The notes beneath the pieces are model-generated. The model saw only the letters and a program-made list of their open reading frames with translations. It made no database searches and had not been told where the DNA came from. From Gnetum montanum (lineage: Eukaryota; Streptophyta; Gnetopsida; Gnetales; Gnetaceae): DNA of 64,000 nt. Shown in pieces: positions 10,891-23,798 of this stretch; position 1 is the first letter of the stretch; each line of letters opens with the position of its first letter. Where the stretch lies: positions 273,505 through 337,504 of the forward strand of contig MNCI01002041.1 in NCBI GenBank assembly GCA_015680685.1, given 5' to 3'. The position numbers were made by a program, and so were the translations under genes.

Positions 10891-12433
10891 TTCTACGCTG
10901 GTTTTATCTCCTTATTTCTGAGTCTGTGGTTGCGACCGTATCTGAACAGTTTTCAAGACCCTCGGTAAATAAAGAATACGGAAAACGACTGCTAGAATTT
11001 AGTTTCCTCTGAACATAGGAAGGATTGGATTAAGTTGGACATATTTAACTTTTTTTGTTGGCGAAATCTTAAAATGGAAGGCTTTCACAGCAACATATGT
11101 TATCCCGGTGAAGTGTAATTTTTTTTTTCAAAGAGGCCTATGATTTACTTTCTGTTTCCACGTAAAATTGTATTAAGGATATTGCATAAATTAAAGAATC
11201 ATCCATGTAATGATCACAAATTTTAATAGTCTGTATTAATTAATTAAAAAAATAGAAAAAGTTTAGTTGGTGCGGTGTCATGTCAATTCGATAAAGATGG
11301 TGCGTAAAGCTTTGGATAATTCAAGAATATTTCTACAAAAGGTTTGATAAGGATGATATAAAAGTTTTATCTCAATCTAGAAAAGTTCTCTTCAAAAGCT
11401 TCAAGTTAAATTATAATTAATTTTTAGCATTGGTGCAACATTGCTATATTTGTAACTTAAACTCATGTTGTTGTGAACAAACCAAAAAGTAAATATCTTA
11501 TTCTATTTTTTATCAAACCATAGTCTTATTCTTTTTATTCAAATAAATATTCTACATCCTCCTTTATTATTACTACGGTACGCTTATCTTAGGAAGGATC
11601 AGAGTGAATTATTCCTTCAAAACATTTTCTTAAAAGCATTGAAACTGAAACTTTTATTAAGTGTATATACCAGTAAGACACATAGCTAACACAGTGTTTT
11701 TTCTAATTTTTTTAAAGAAATAATACATACAACTTATATATATTTAAACCCAAAACTTTTATTAACGATATATACCTCAAGACACATAACAAACATCATG
11801 ATACTTTCGTACAACTTACATTCAACATAAAGGACGTTTCTGGTTGAAAGTGGCCATGTCTGCATAGCACCAATAATAGATAAGAAGACATATAATGACA
11901 TGTAGGTTACCTTGAATCCTCCACCATTGAGCCAAACAATTATAAAATTACATTATACAACCAAACAAGGTAAAGGGGTTACCTTACGTGTTGATATTGC
12001 TGTTGCTTTTCGTATACAAACATATGTAAAGATTCTCAGCATCCAAGGACATCTAAAGGAGATAACACAAGAAAGAAAATGCGACATAATCCTTACCCTT
12101 CAAAAAGTGTCCGCATGTTTTTCATAGTTATGAGAAAACACACAGCCAAGAGAGGGAGGAAGAAAACACCAGAAAATCAAACTGCATAGAATGAGTGACA
12201 TAATTTGCAAGATTTTACCATGATATTATATTTAATCCACATGGCCTTAACAACTTTCCTGGTTAACGAGGAGAAATGGCACCTAACAAATTGTCTAACA
12301 AGATATCAGTGGGCCACTGCTCCTCCGTGTAACATTCATTCAATTAGCGCAAACAGCAGAAAAAACCAGAAAAAACTAAAACAATTCCCAATGCTTTTCC
12401 AAATTCTAAAATCAAATCTCACTGTGGCCACCC
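10891..12433. other. upstream region between divergently arranged bL19 and Pumilio genes
   Basis: AT-rich, with no supported ORF. It separates the presumed 5' end of the minus-strand bL19 gene from the TATA box of the plus-strand Pumilio gene, so it should hold the promoters of both. It contains a diverged duplication (11648-11790) but no transposon that I recognise. Confidence 0.5.
11648..11795. repeat. diverged short duplication
   Basis: The block AACTTTTATTAAGTGTATAT with AAGACACATAG (from about 11655) recurs about 100 bp later as AACTTTTATTAACGATATAT with AAGACACATAA. It is a small, imperfect tandem duplication. Confidence 0.5.
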
Positions 12434-12444
12434 CTATATATAAG
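12434..12444 (+). promoter_or_regulatory. TATA box of the Pumilio gene
   Basis: CTATATATAAG is followed about 30 bp later by a pyrimidine-rich start region (TTCTTTCTACC) and a CT-rich leader, which is a typical plant initiator and leader composition. Transcription probably begins near 12465-12480. Confidence 0.6.
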
Positions 12445-12541
12445 ATGGTCTTGCCAGAGCTGTTGGGTTTCTTTCTACCCAAGATTTCAGCTCTCTCTTC
12501 TCTTCTGTGCAGGAGGAGAGCAGCAGCAGCACCAGAAGCAA

Positions 12542-12676
12542 ATGTTTCGTGACCTGCGAAGCATGATTGATTATTATTTAGATTTTGGTGCTCTGTATCC
12601 GTCCATCTGCCATTGCTATTGCTGTTTCTGTGAACAGAGCGCTGAGCTTTTATTTGAAATCACACACCATTATTAA
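12542..12676 (+). CDS. upstream ORF (44 codons) in the Pumilio leader
   Basis: It is the first ATG after the predicted transcription start. It encodes 44 residues with a cysteine-rich centre (CHCYCCFC) and ends at TAA 12674-12676, well before the main ATG at 13445. It lies in the first leader exon, upstream of the probable leader intron, so it would be in the mature mRNA. A translational control role is an inference; no conservation data are available. Confidence 0.4.
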   Translation: MFRDLRSMIDYYLDFGALYPSICHCYCCFCEQSAELLFEITHHY

Positions 12677-12929
12677 GGCTAGATTAGATGATGTATATTA
12701 TCAATGGAAAATGCAGTGCATGCAGCCCTGTTCCATGGCTGCCACCTTCGCTGCTGAATTCTTGATGTGGGTTGGGAAAATATCTGAAACAACTCACGCT
12801 CTTTAGGCCACCCAAGAGCCTCCTCCTCTGTGATTTTTCTGCAAAGGTTGTTTGGTCGGATGTTGATATTTTTTCTGTGCTTTTCCATGCGGTGAATTAG
12901 GCCATCACTGGTACTTTCCTGAAGGGCCA

Positions 12930-13331
12930 GTAAGAGAGGTTTTTAGTTGCAGGATTGACAAAAAAGATTGTTAGTTGCTGAATTTTGATTAATCTGGCAG
13001 GTTTTGCCTGAGTTTTGTAAATGTATGTGCAGATTGGTTCAGTTTTTATTTTCCGGTTTTCTGGGCGATGAAGCTTTTTCCGGTTATTGGTTCTTACCTT
13101 GTTCATACAGATGAGGTTTTCCCAGGCTTAAGGGAAGCGTAGAAGTACTGCTGAAGCGTGAATCATGCTGTAATCTTTGTCCACAGGGTTTTTCTCAGAC
13201 ATTTTTGGCCAAACTTATTGTGCGTTCGTTACATTTCTATAAGCTGAAGGTTGTATCTTACTGTGCGGATGAGTTTTTGAGGTTTTTCTGGGGTATGGAT
13301 TTGTGAAATTATGTGACATTTGTGCCTACAG
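12930..13331 (+). other. probable 5'-UTR intron of the Pumilio gene
   Basis: A strong donor, GGCCA|GTAAGAG, lies at 12930, and an acceptor, GTGCCTACAG, ends at 13331. The 402 bp between them are markedly T-rich, unlike the leader on either side. An alternative acceptor, TTCATACAG, lies near 13110. Leader introns are common in plant regulatory genes. Confidence 0.45.
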
Positions 13332-13444
13332 ATAGTTCTGCAGCATCCGTGCTAGAAAAGTTAGAGATATCTAAATTTCAGTCCTGATAAAATTCTGTAC
13401 CATATTTCCCTGAATTGGGTGAATCGCTCCGGGTTTTGTCAGAG

Positions 13445-16400
13445 ATGGATGATATAACGGCCGATGAGGATGAGTTTGAGAAACTTCTGAAAGAAATTCC
13501 GAGAGCAACATCGGCTCCCCCGCAGGTGGAAGAATTCAGCAGGGAAAATTTTGATGATGGTGATGGGTCAGAATCCTGTTTTTCTTCCCATCCTGCTATC
13601 AATGGATGCCACCAATGCGTGGGTTCTTTGATGGGTGATTCTGCAATGCATAATCTGCTTTCCAGGACTGGCTCTGCACCATGTTTTAGGTCATTCCAAG
13701 GTAGCTTGCCCTCTGTAGATGGTGTGTATAATGTTTCCAAGACAATAAGTTTTGCTAACACTCAATCCCCATCAGTTCTTCAACACCAGATGAGGAAGGA
13801 TTTTCCCGATCCTCAATCTTTTGCTTCAGCATTTAGCAATTTATGCATTCAGGGGAAACGTGGGGATACTGAATTTTGCACTAGGGTTTTCAGTGGAAGG
13901 CAAGCTGCGAATATTGGGACTGCTCTATCGCCTGCTGCTTTTGAGGGAATTGGCATTCCAGGATCAGAATCCTTTTTTTACACCGTGGACAAGACGTCCA
14001 CGGAACAGAACAATGCTGCAAGTGCCAAAAGGAATGGTGGTCAATATAATTCAGACATGATAAATTTTAATGCAGATGTTGGAGGAATGGAGGGGAAATA
14101 TTTGAAACCTTGCAGCTATGGGAGCAGTTCTCATGCTCCTTTTTATGATAACCAAGTCAGCCAAATTCCTCTATGCCATTCCAAGATTCATCCTAACTCA
14201 ATGGTAGTGAAGGGTGAAGATGTGGCAGGTCCCAGGCATATATTAAATTCAGAACATAATTCCCCAGAAATGAAACAGTTCAATCCATGTGATGTTAGAT
14301 GGAAGCACATTGAGGAATGTCAGAATAGATATGGTCAGCAGGATTCTCTAGTAAGCGGGGCACACAGATTGGCCACTTTCCCTTACAAAATGGGACCCCA
14401 AGTTGCTGGAAATGGTGTCAGCTCAGGGCCTAGGATAACTTTGGCATCAACAAATCCGGAATTCATCCACCCTGAACAGCCTCATTATATCAGTCAGAGT
14501 ATGGTTGATGCTATTGAAGAAAATTACCTTTTTGTATCCCCAAGAGCTTTAGACATATCTGTTTCTAAGCATATAGATCCACTTTTGAGTAATAGAGAAG
14601 GATATAATAATGGTAGCTACAGCCCACAAGTTCAAGCTAGGACGGAAATTTATCCATTTCCTAAATCACAACTGCTTCCTGTACTATGGACGCACCCTTA
14701 TGATTCTTCTTTGCAAGAGAATCTTCATAAGCCAGCGGTTTTGAATCCCCTAGATGCATCTTGTTTCCCAGAAAAAGCATCTACCAGAGACCTGGATTCT
14801 CAATTTTTTGATTATAAAATTTCATCTCCGCCTTCAAAGGCAAACAGGAAAAGCTTGCATAATAATGGGTCTGTCATTCCAAAGATCAACAAAAAAGGAC
14901 ACTGTTTTTCTCCTCGGCATTCTCCATCCGAGCTTCATGCAGATTTTAATGTCACTGAATTGGAGAATTTATCCCAGAAATCATTCAATATTGAGCAGCC
15001 CAATGCTGAATTCAAGTCACTAGATGATATAAAAGGTCATATATATACCATAGCGAAGGACCAACATGGGTGCAGATTTTTACAAAAGAAATTTGAGGAA
15101 GGTAGTGCTGGGGAAATTAAGAAGATATTTGTGGAGATCATAGAGCACATCACTGAATTAATGACAGATCCTTTTGGAAATTACCTTGTTCAAAAGCTTC
15201 TGGATGTATGTAACAATGATCAGCTTATGGAAATCATTATCACTGTAACAAGGAATCCACGTGAACTTGTTAATATATCCTTGAACATGCATGGGTAAGA
15301 TTGATGAGCTTTAGTAATCTGATCGATTTTTTTGCTTTGGGAAAACATTCTTTGTGATTTTGTGGATTTATATTTCATTTCCCGTGGAAGATGTTTGCCA
15401 TCAACTGTGTTTTAACATTTGAATAAATTGAATCTTTTGTTAGGACACGAGCTGTACAAAAACTCATAGAAACATTGAATACCGCAGAGCAGGTGTTTCT
15501 AGTTGTAAGAGCACTTGAACCTGGTGCTGTAAGTTTGATAAAGGATTTAAATGGTAACCATGTTGTTCAACGCTGTTTACAGTGTCTTAGCAAAGAAGAC
15601 AACCAGGTAATTTTCTTACTGTTTGTGGACTTTGTGAATTTGACCAATGTTGCCAACATTTGCATTTCTATTTGTGCATTGTTATGTTGTTCATATAAAT
15701 CTTTAGGTTATAATTCGATCTTGATTTGTCACCTGGTCAATCAATCCAAATGATAAAGTATAATGTATTTGCATTCAAACATGTGTGTTTGTTACCCACA
15801 AACAGAAGTTTCTTGCATGCTGCTTTTATCACTTCATCATATGTCCTAAATCCTTTTCTTGCCGAGTTGTTTTCGGATTATCTTAAGATGTAGTGATTGC
15901 CTTTTAACATGTCTATTATTGGATTGATTCAATGACTTGTACGTCACTTTTGTGCCTGTCATCGGTAAGTGTGCATTCAGGTTCCTTGTATTGAATTTGC
16001 ACTAAAGTTTTGCAACATTCTAACAAGGAGCTGATCCCAAGTTGGCAGAATAAAGGGAAGAGTGCCATTTGATCCCAATTTGATGGGATACTGCTAGATT
16101 GAGCCTACATAAAGAGCTTTTTCGTGTTATCTTTATGGCATTACTTGGAGACTTCTAGTGGTTGATATGATGATATATTGTATCTTGCAGTGTGGATTAG
16201 GCGTCTTGGACATTTTAATGGAGAGCTATATGATTTTTTTACTTCAGCAAGTTTTGTGATATTTGGAAGCTTGTGTTGACAGCAATGGAGGTCTAGGCTG
16301 GGCTAGAAAGCCCATGGCCGTTCACCAGTAACTGCTTGGCATTGTTTTCTTAATTGTTTGTTAGAGGACTGATGTGCTTTCTCGCGTTAGAAATAATGCT

Positions 16401-19400
16401 GAAGTTTCTTCTAGACTGACTGTTCCTTATTTTCACAGTTCTTAACATTATTGTTGGGCTGTTTTAATTTCCAAATGTTCTCAAAATGGTCATTGGGAAT
16501 TTGCGTGTTTTCTGATGCTATATGGTATTTCTAACGGGGAAGGAAAGAGTTCAACTTCCAGATGTTGTTTCTTTATTGCTGGCATGTTTTCTCTCATGTG
16601 ATAAATCCTTATTGTTTGCCTGATCTTTTGTATCGATATTGTTCCTGTGTTTGGTCATGGTAAAAAATTTGGACTTAAATATTTTAGTGTAGTTGCAAAA
16701 TTGCAAAATGGACAATTTTGACAGAAGTTAATATTGTTGCTATCATTTTGTTGACACGGATCATTCTTTTGTATTGCTTAGTTTATGTGTCTAGGTCGTC
16801 AATTTCATTGAGAATGGTTTAACTACTTGTATTATCTTTTCTTTAAGAGATCTCCTTTTGTATGGGTTTCACCTTCTTCAAAAGGCCATTCATTTCTTCT
16901 CTAGGACAAAGAATACTGGTACAAGGCTTTTAAGAAAAACTTTGACTATGATGGTTAAGAAGTTTATGCTTTAAATTAAAAGGGGTAGTTTTTGTACTTT
17001 TTAAGTGAGAACTTTTAATTTGGTAAATGAGCTTGTTAAAGATTAGGATTGATATTATGTTTTGTGTTTAGTTGATTTTTCTTTTTTTGGCAGTTTCTTT
17101 TTGATGCTGCAGCAAGAAATTGCGTTGGAATAGCAACACATCGCCATGGATGTTGTGTTCTTCAGAGATGCATTGATCACTCATCTGGATTACAGAGAGA
17201 TTGTTTAGTATCACACATAGCTGCCAATGCACTTTTATTATCTCAAGATCAATTCGGGTATCATTCGGCTCCTCTGTTCATTATTCTATAGCACTGCTTG
17301 TTTGTATGGTCAAAAACACTTGTGCTTGTGCATTTTATATTTCTTAAGTTTACTTTGATGGCTTGGTAAAAGATGACGAGTGATCATTGGTTGGTTTTTT
17401 GGAATAAGTTTATGTTATGTCTTACACTTTTAATATGTTTAAAAATTTATTTTATTTCTTGTTACTAGAGAACTTTACACTTTTTTAATATTGAAGTCTT
17501 TTTGTTCTGAATGTTGAAGTTTAGAATTGCAGGGAGATTGAGATATAGATTCTTGGTTCAAAGAAAAGTGTTTTAAATTTGAAAATACTATTTGCCTTGT
17601 TGAAATTCATGGTTAGCTCCTATATCTTGGTTTCGAGTTTCTATCCTAATGGTGCATCTGCACGTTCTTGTGTTTTATAAAACCTTCAAGGGAGAGGGAG
17701 AGTGCTCCCTTCTTTGAAGGATCCACCCCTCCCCTTCTTTAGCAATCTATGCTTGGGAAGTGGGCAAATTCCTCTGTCCTCTTTGAAGCAGTGTTGTCTC
17801 CTTGAGAGTACTGTGGGTGCCTCATTGTTGTATTCTTGTGTACTTACCCCTATATGTCTACCTTGCCACCTAGTTACTGCTGCCGGATGAGTCTCTTCAG
17901 AAGGTCTGCATGTATGGCCCTGTTCAATGTGTCTTTGTTGTGGTTTTGTCATGGCAGAGCAGGAGCAAGGGTAGGTTTTCCTTCCCTCATTGATCATCTG
18001 GTTGTGGTTGATGAGAAGTAAAGTACTTATGTGTATGGTAGCTTTGTTGCACCGTTGTGTTTAATAAGCCATTTTCTCAGGGGATAGATTTCACTGTTCT
18101 CCAAGGTACGAAAACTAGCCCTGAATGTCTAGTGGTGTTCTTATGAAGGCATTGCAAGAAAATTTTCGGGAGGTTGACTTCTGTGGTATATTTTATGCAC
18201 ATAAGACAGTAAAAAATGAAGGCCTCTGAGCTTAGAGACATTTTCCAGTCGCAGAAAGAATCTTTTAACCACTTCCACTGCATGCTACCACAATGGCAAC
18301 TCTAACCTAGACATTGGTATTTAGCCATTTGAGCTTTCTCCTATTCCTTGTGGAATGAAATCCATGGTGGCCTGTGACCATCAATTATGGATGTAGGGCC
18401 TCCCTGTATGATTTGAGGTCAAGGTGTGTCCCAACTCCTTTGGGGCTGGAATATCATGATCCCTACTGGAATATCATGATCCCTAAATGATGTTGTCGGG
18501 CCATGCCAGTTCTTGAAGAATTCCGTGATGTTCAACTTCAGGGTCCTCTTAAAGCTAAGGCAGTAGATCTTGCCATCCTATGGCAAAAATGAGCATCCAG
18601 TTCTTGGTGTCATCGCAAATCTCTAGCAGTTAGGCTTAAAGGTGGGTGTAGCTCCCATGGCTGCATAGACTTCCTAGGGGAGCTGTAGGGAAGCCTCTTG
18701 AAAGATGGTTTGTTTCATTTTTTCCAAACATGTTAAAAAGCAATAGCATTTATTGTGTTTGGATAGGTCATTATTCACATTACACCTAGTGGAGTATTGA
18801 GAGTATCCTGAACCAGGGTCACCCAATGACATGTGAAAGCAATATGATTGGCGCTCTCAAGGAACGGTGCACCAATGGAACAGGTACTAAGAATGGTAAC
18901 TTCTTATCTGGCTATCATGTGACATGCAAGGGTGCTCCTTGTATCAAAGAGTTAGAGATGAATGTTTTTACCTTTTCTGGATTAGCCCCCTCCAATCATC
19001 TCTCCAGTTTGGTCTTTGCCCATACATTTCTTTGAGTATATTCTTGGTAGTGAGGGGCTATCTTCTCCCAAGCCATCATCTGCTGTCTAGCTTTGCAAAT
19101 GTTTCCCATAGCGTGCGGTCCCCAGCATTATACTCCCCTATTCTATAATTATGAGCTAGGATGAAGATCCAAGCATGTTCTTCTCATCTTTCACCAGATG
19201 GATATGTTCATTCTCATGAAGTGAACAGTGGAGTTGTGCCAATTAATTCTAACGTTGAGCTGTTCTGCCATTTTGTGTTCTCCGTTTTTAGATAGCCTTT
19301 CCTTCAGAGAGATAGGTTTTAGTAGTTGCTGTTGTGTCATCTACGTAGTGGCTTGTGAGATGGTCCACTTGGCCCAAGGAAACAACTCTATTCTTTTTTT

Positions 19401-22400
19401 CACGTTGGAATGTTGCCGTCCCCATTTACCTGATTCTCAAGGTTGGCAACTTTCATTCAAATTAATAATGTACAAAGTTCTTTCCATCTTCAAAAACCAC
19501 AAACATGTTCTCCAGTTATTGAGTCTGGTCAACTACAGTTTTAGGTGCCTACCAAACTTCCTTATGCTTATCAGTTTTTGCAATCACTTATTTCCAAATT
19601 CAATTTTGTTTCTTCATAGCAAAATTTGACATGAACTTTGTGGATTTTTTAAATAACTTTCATAATTCCTTTGGGAATAAAAGAGCTTTTAAAGCATGTG
19701 AAATAATGTTGAAGTATTCTAAAGATGCTGAGTTTGAAGCATCCATGATTCTCATGATAAATATTGAAAACGTAAATTCATCATTCATGATTTTCTTGCA
19801 GAATGCAGGAAAGGAAGCTGCCCTCACTAATCTTACCGTTGTATTTGGGACCACTATTAGTAACTGTTTTTTGATATCCTTGGTTTTGTTGTTTGGCTCC
19901 TCACTCCATATTTGTAATGAACGTTAGTGCTTTATCAGTTTCATAGGCAAAGTTTCCGGGATATGATAAAATCAAATCGTTAATATATTTTTGCAATGTC
20001 AGAATCTGCTAAGTCAATTCAATGGATCTAGTTTGGCAAGACTTAGAGCTTAAATCATATAGGTCACAGGTTTGATCTCAGCTGTTAATGCTTCGGATAC
20101 AAAGTATTTCTAAAACAAACTTCACTTAAACTGAATTGTCCCATAGATGTCAGGTTTCTCGTTCCTCTTTAGAGCATTTACCTCAATCATCCAAATTTTA
20201 ACTCCTTTTAACCTAAATATTTCATCTATCAAGATTTCTTCTTGTTTACAGTTTTTTCTATTTGCATTTTATAAGCAACCTATATTCCAATAGGTTGCAT
20301 GCTGGGATATACAAGCATTATGGAAAATTGTTGAAACTAAATGGTCCAATAGATCCAAACGGTCTAGATGTAATTAAAAACAGTATGACTTTCATATTCC
20401 ATATAACTGCTAAAGAGTAAGAGTGTTCACACCATTGGCAATTTCTTAAGCTGTACCTTTTACCTTGAACTGATTAGGTTACGATGTAGGCATCAGCAAA
20501 ACCTATAAAAGGATAGAGAATCTATGCAAACAAAAGTAATGATGTATCAACCTTATTTTATTGTAGGCATCAGTTCCACTTGATCTACCTCCATTATTTT
20601 TCCAAGGTTCTAGCCATTGCTTTCAGCCTTACTACTTTTCAATGAATTTGTAGAGAGTTTGATATTTTGGAGGAGTTGCCGTGAATGGCTGGGCTTCTCT
20701 TGCCGTTTCCAACATTTTTTTTTAAATCCAACCTTGTATGAAACTAAGAAGTATTGCATATTTGGCTTCTTTCCTTTGATATTTCTCTGCAATTTTAAGG
20801 CATTCTTTTCATAGTTTATTTGAAGTTTGCTTGGACTTTATTCTAAAGACATTGAGGCTCTGGGTGATGATCCTTTTTTGGACTTTATTCATAGGAAAAA
20901 CATAATTTTGTTTGTGATCCTGTCAACAGTATAGCATCCTTATGGAAAGCAAATAATATTTTTGTGTCATCCATTCGATGCAATTTATAGATTTGTAGAA
21001 TTGAAATTTGTAGACTTTTTATTTGGAAAAATCTTTGTAATTTTTGTTATTTGCTTCAATACAGAGAAGTCAACGTCAATCTCTAGACATTACTATAATT
21101 TTCCTTAGAAACCACTCATAGCTTCATAAAATATTTCCTTGCATCTTCTATGAAGGCAGATTTAGTATTAAATTCATAGATGTCCCAACTTTCTTTCATT
21201 TCAACTTTCCTAAGATCCAAAATGTCACCACATATGCAGGTGTAAATGTTTCTTAATAAGTCAATCCAATCATTTTTAGATTTCTTTGTCAGTTATTACT
21301 ATACAACATTTTGAGTTGTTGGCCTTGTTCATCCTTTTTCACCCAAAGTATGAATTTCGCATGACTGTTAGTATTTCTAGATTCGTTTCTTATTTAATGT
21401 GTTTGTTTGGGCTATTGGAGTATCTAATCTTAAGATGGCTATTCACTTGCATTGAGTTTCCATTTGAACTTCTAGACGGAGGGGTAGTAGTTTGGAGTGT
21501 TAATTGGTTCTAGGTTTGCGGTTGCAGACCTCCCTTCTGGTAGTTTTTGCTTCTGTAGTTGTATCCTACCATGATTCATTCATTGTCTTTTCCATCAGGT
21601 TTCAATGTACTCTGTGCGTAGAAGAATTGCTGAGGTAGAATTTTAAACCTTAACACCTAGACCATATGCACCTCCAGGACATGATAGCATATTTACAGAT
21701 GTCTTAAAAGTTCAGACTTACTTTGGGGAGTAATATAAAATTTAACTTGATACAGGGGAATGAGATCATATGTGAACTTCCATGCGCATTGCTTCTGCTC
21801 ATTATCTAGATTTTATTCCTATGTGCAGGTAGAAAATTAAGGTTTCTCATAGTAGACTCTCATTTTTAATCTCTTAAAAGTTTCTAGCTGGAGATTCGTA
21901 TTATTTATGGAGTCTTGATCAGTTATCCTCCTGATTTTAGAGCTCTAACTTGTAGATGGTTTTACAATATCACCAATTTTGAACAGAAACTGAAGTGTTT
22001 TATAATGTTGATGTGGAGACCATGAGACCCTAGGGATCTGTTGGACAGAAGTCACTTTCAGCCCTTCCTTTTACATAATTCTAGTATATCTGAAAGTAAC
22101 CTGTTGGAATTGAACCTGTGAAGGGTACAACTCACAAGTCTTACCATTGTCGATATTTTATATATCGGATTTATTTTGGATTCATTCATGACTAGACTTC
22201 TCCAATCTAATAATATAACAGATGAGGATTTTCTACCGAAATTAATACAATAATCTGAGCAGTTACTAAATATTAGTGCCCATTTCTGTCAATTGGTTGT
22301 AACCCATGTTTGTCCATTGTGTTCATCCAGGTCATGTCAGTGACCGATTTCAATACTAGTGAAAATCAATTCATGAAAAATCCAAACGTATTCATTGGTT

Positions 22401-23798
22401 CATATTCATGTGACCCTACTCTGATATTTCTTATACTGTTTCTGATCTTTCAGAAGAAAACCTGATTCACAACATTGCTTTACTAGACACACATCTGGAA
22501 TGGGTTTTGTACTAGCTTAAGATTGCCATCGGAGGCTTTAATGTGTAATACCTCAATAAAGATTCACAAAATAGCAACATGTCTATCAATACCTTATGAG
22601 CTCAAGCCTGGAGCTTATAACTGTATCAATTGTGTCATTTATCTTTTGGGGTATGCAAAATTGATGCTGCTGGACTAAAAAGACCCTGCAAAACTGATAA
22701 AATTATATGGCAGAAATATCATCTGATACAAGATGGCCATCGAGTTGTTTATTAATACAAAGATTGTATCTACTTTCAGACAATGTTTTCATGCATGCAT
22801 TGTGCATGGATGAGTTGGAGTTTACATCTAGACTAAAAACAAGAATGCGAATTTCTTTTCTCAAGAAGAAGAGCACATCCCAATATAAAAAGGAAAATCT
22901 TTTGACATTGAGTATAGGTTATGCACTGAAGAATCCACCACATCCCTGCACATAAGTTTTTTAAATAACAAAACAATATAAAATATAGAGACGTCACTTG
23001 CTCCTTTCAATACTAGAGGTATTTACTGATAAAAATATTCGACATTTCCATGATAAAGACAGATCTGGTCAATATTACACAACATGGATAATCCGTGGGA
23101 TTTGCTATAATGCAATGGTAGAGATGCCCTGGTTTAGCCGTATGGCCAACAAGTTAACCATCATTTGAAAGTTTGCTAGCGGCTACATATTACCATTGTC
23201 TCATGAAATGCTGGCACTTGAAAACTGTAAACTTTTTGTATTACTGTTCTGTAACCAACACTTAACAAAATATTCATCAATTATTTTTGCAGAAACTATG
23301 TTGTGCAGTATATTCTAGACCTTCAATTTCCGTGGGTAACTGCAAAAGTTGTTTGTCAACTTGAAGGACACTTTGTGTCTCTGTCAGTGCAAAAGTTCAG
23401 CAGCAATGTTGTGGAGAAGTGTCTAAAGCTTTCTAAAGATGACCACCGTGCAATTATAGTTGAGGAACTGTTAAATACTTCACAATTCGAGCAGCTTTTG
23501 CAGGATCCTTTTGCAAACTATGTTATTCAGTCTGCATTGTCTTTTACAAAGGTTTGTTGCTTTACCACCACATCTCTCATGAGCCTTCACTTGAAAAACC
23601 ATGGAAGAAATTAATTTTCCTCTTATAGTTATTTTTAGTTGTCTTCCCACTAATTGAGGTTGAATCTAATTTCCTATTCTGCTTACTCAGGATAAAGTTC
23701 GGGCTTCTCTGGTTGAAGCAATAAGGCCACATATACCAACATTACGAAGTAGTCCATTTGGAAAACGAATTCTGTCAAGGACCAGCTTCAAGAGATAA
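13445..23798 (+). CDS. Pumilio/PUF RNA-binding protein (APUM12-like class)
   Basis: The protein is a cytoplasmic PUF regulator that binds mRNA 3' UTRs. Five exons join in exact phase: 13445-15294, 15444-15606, 17094-17257, 23293-23551 and 23691-23798, 2544 nt for 847 residues. All introns are GT-AG (149, 1487, 6035 and 139 bp). Residues 1 to about 520 are a low-complexity region starting with an acidic EDEFEKLLKEIPRATS motif known from this plant subgroup. Residues about 523-847 form the eight-repeat PUM homology domain. Repeat triplets from R1 to R8 read C-R-Q, N-Y-Q, T-R-Q, N-H-Q, C-C-Q, N-Y-Q, S-N-E and N-Y-Q. The open frame extends upstream of 13445 without another ATG, so 13445 is the start. 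The stop is TAA 23796-23798, after SPFGKRILSRTSFKR. Nothing suggests inactivation. Confidence 0.93.
15607..17093 (+). other. Pumilio intron 2
   Basis: A 1487-bp T-rich intron from CCAG|GTAATT to TTGGCAG. No mobile element or RNA gene was recognised in it. Confidence 0.8.
19240..19930 (-). pseudogene. unidentified degenerate reading frame inside intron 3
   Basis: On the minus strand a protein-like composition persists from about 19930 to 19240 with several stops. It includes an open stretch 19854-19660 (64 residues) containing KIMNDEFTFSIFIMRIMDAS, followed by stop-interrupted K/E-rich reading. I do not recognise the family. It may be a relic of a transposon or retrocopy, or just chance; a protein search with frameshift tolerance would decide. 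Confidence 0.2.
22090..22165 (-). repeat. tRNA-SINE-like fragment in intron 3
   Basis: On the minus strand an A-box-like CAATGGTAAGACTTGTGAG is followed about 15 bp later by a strong B box, GGTTCAATTCCAAC. The spacing and order match a tRNA-derived SINE head. The flanks show no tRNA stem pairing, so a functional tRNA is unlikely. Confidence 0.4.

Larger units (their letters stand above)
17258..23292 (+). other. Pumilio intron 3 (6 kb)
   Basis: The intron runs from TTCGG|GTATCA to TTTTTGCAG and splits a glycine codon of repeat 6. It contains a less T-rich block (about 17650-19930) that looks like decayed transposon or gene sequence, a tandem 20-bp duplication around 18450-18485 (GGAATATCATGATCCCTA), and a SINE-like unit near 22090-22165. 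It explains most of the gene's length. Confidence 0.75.

Noticed and set aside
13415-13444. Possible earlier Pumilio start at 13415
   Set aside because: That codon is TTG. The first ATG in frame is 13445, and it precedes the conserved acidic N-terminal motif.
13378-13761. 127-codon open frame on the minus strand
   Set aside because: Antisense shadow of Pumilio exon 1, which has a clear conserved N-terminal motif on the plus strand.
17686-17997. 103-codon open frame on the minus strand in Pumilio intron 3
   Set aside because: No recognisable domain, lies inside a well-supported intron, and overlaps other equally open frames. Considered chance or decayed repeat.
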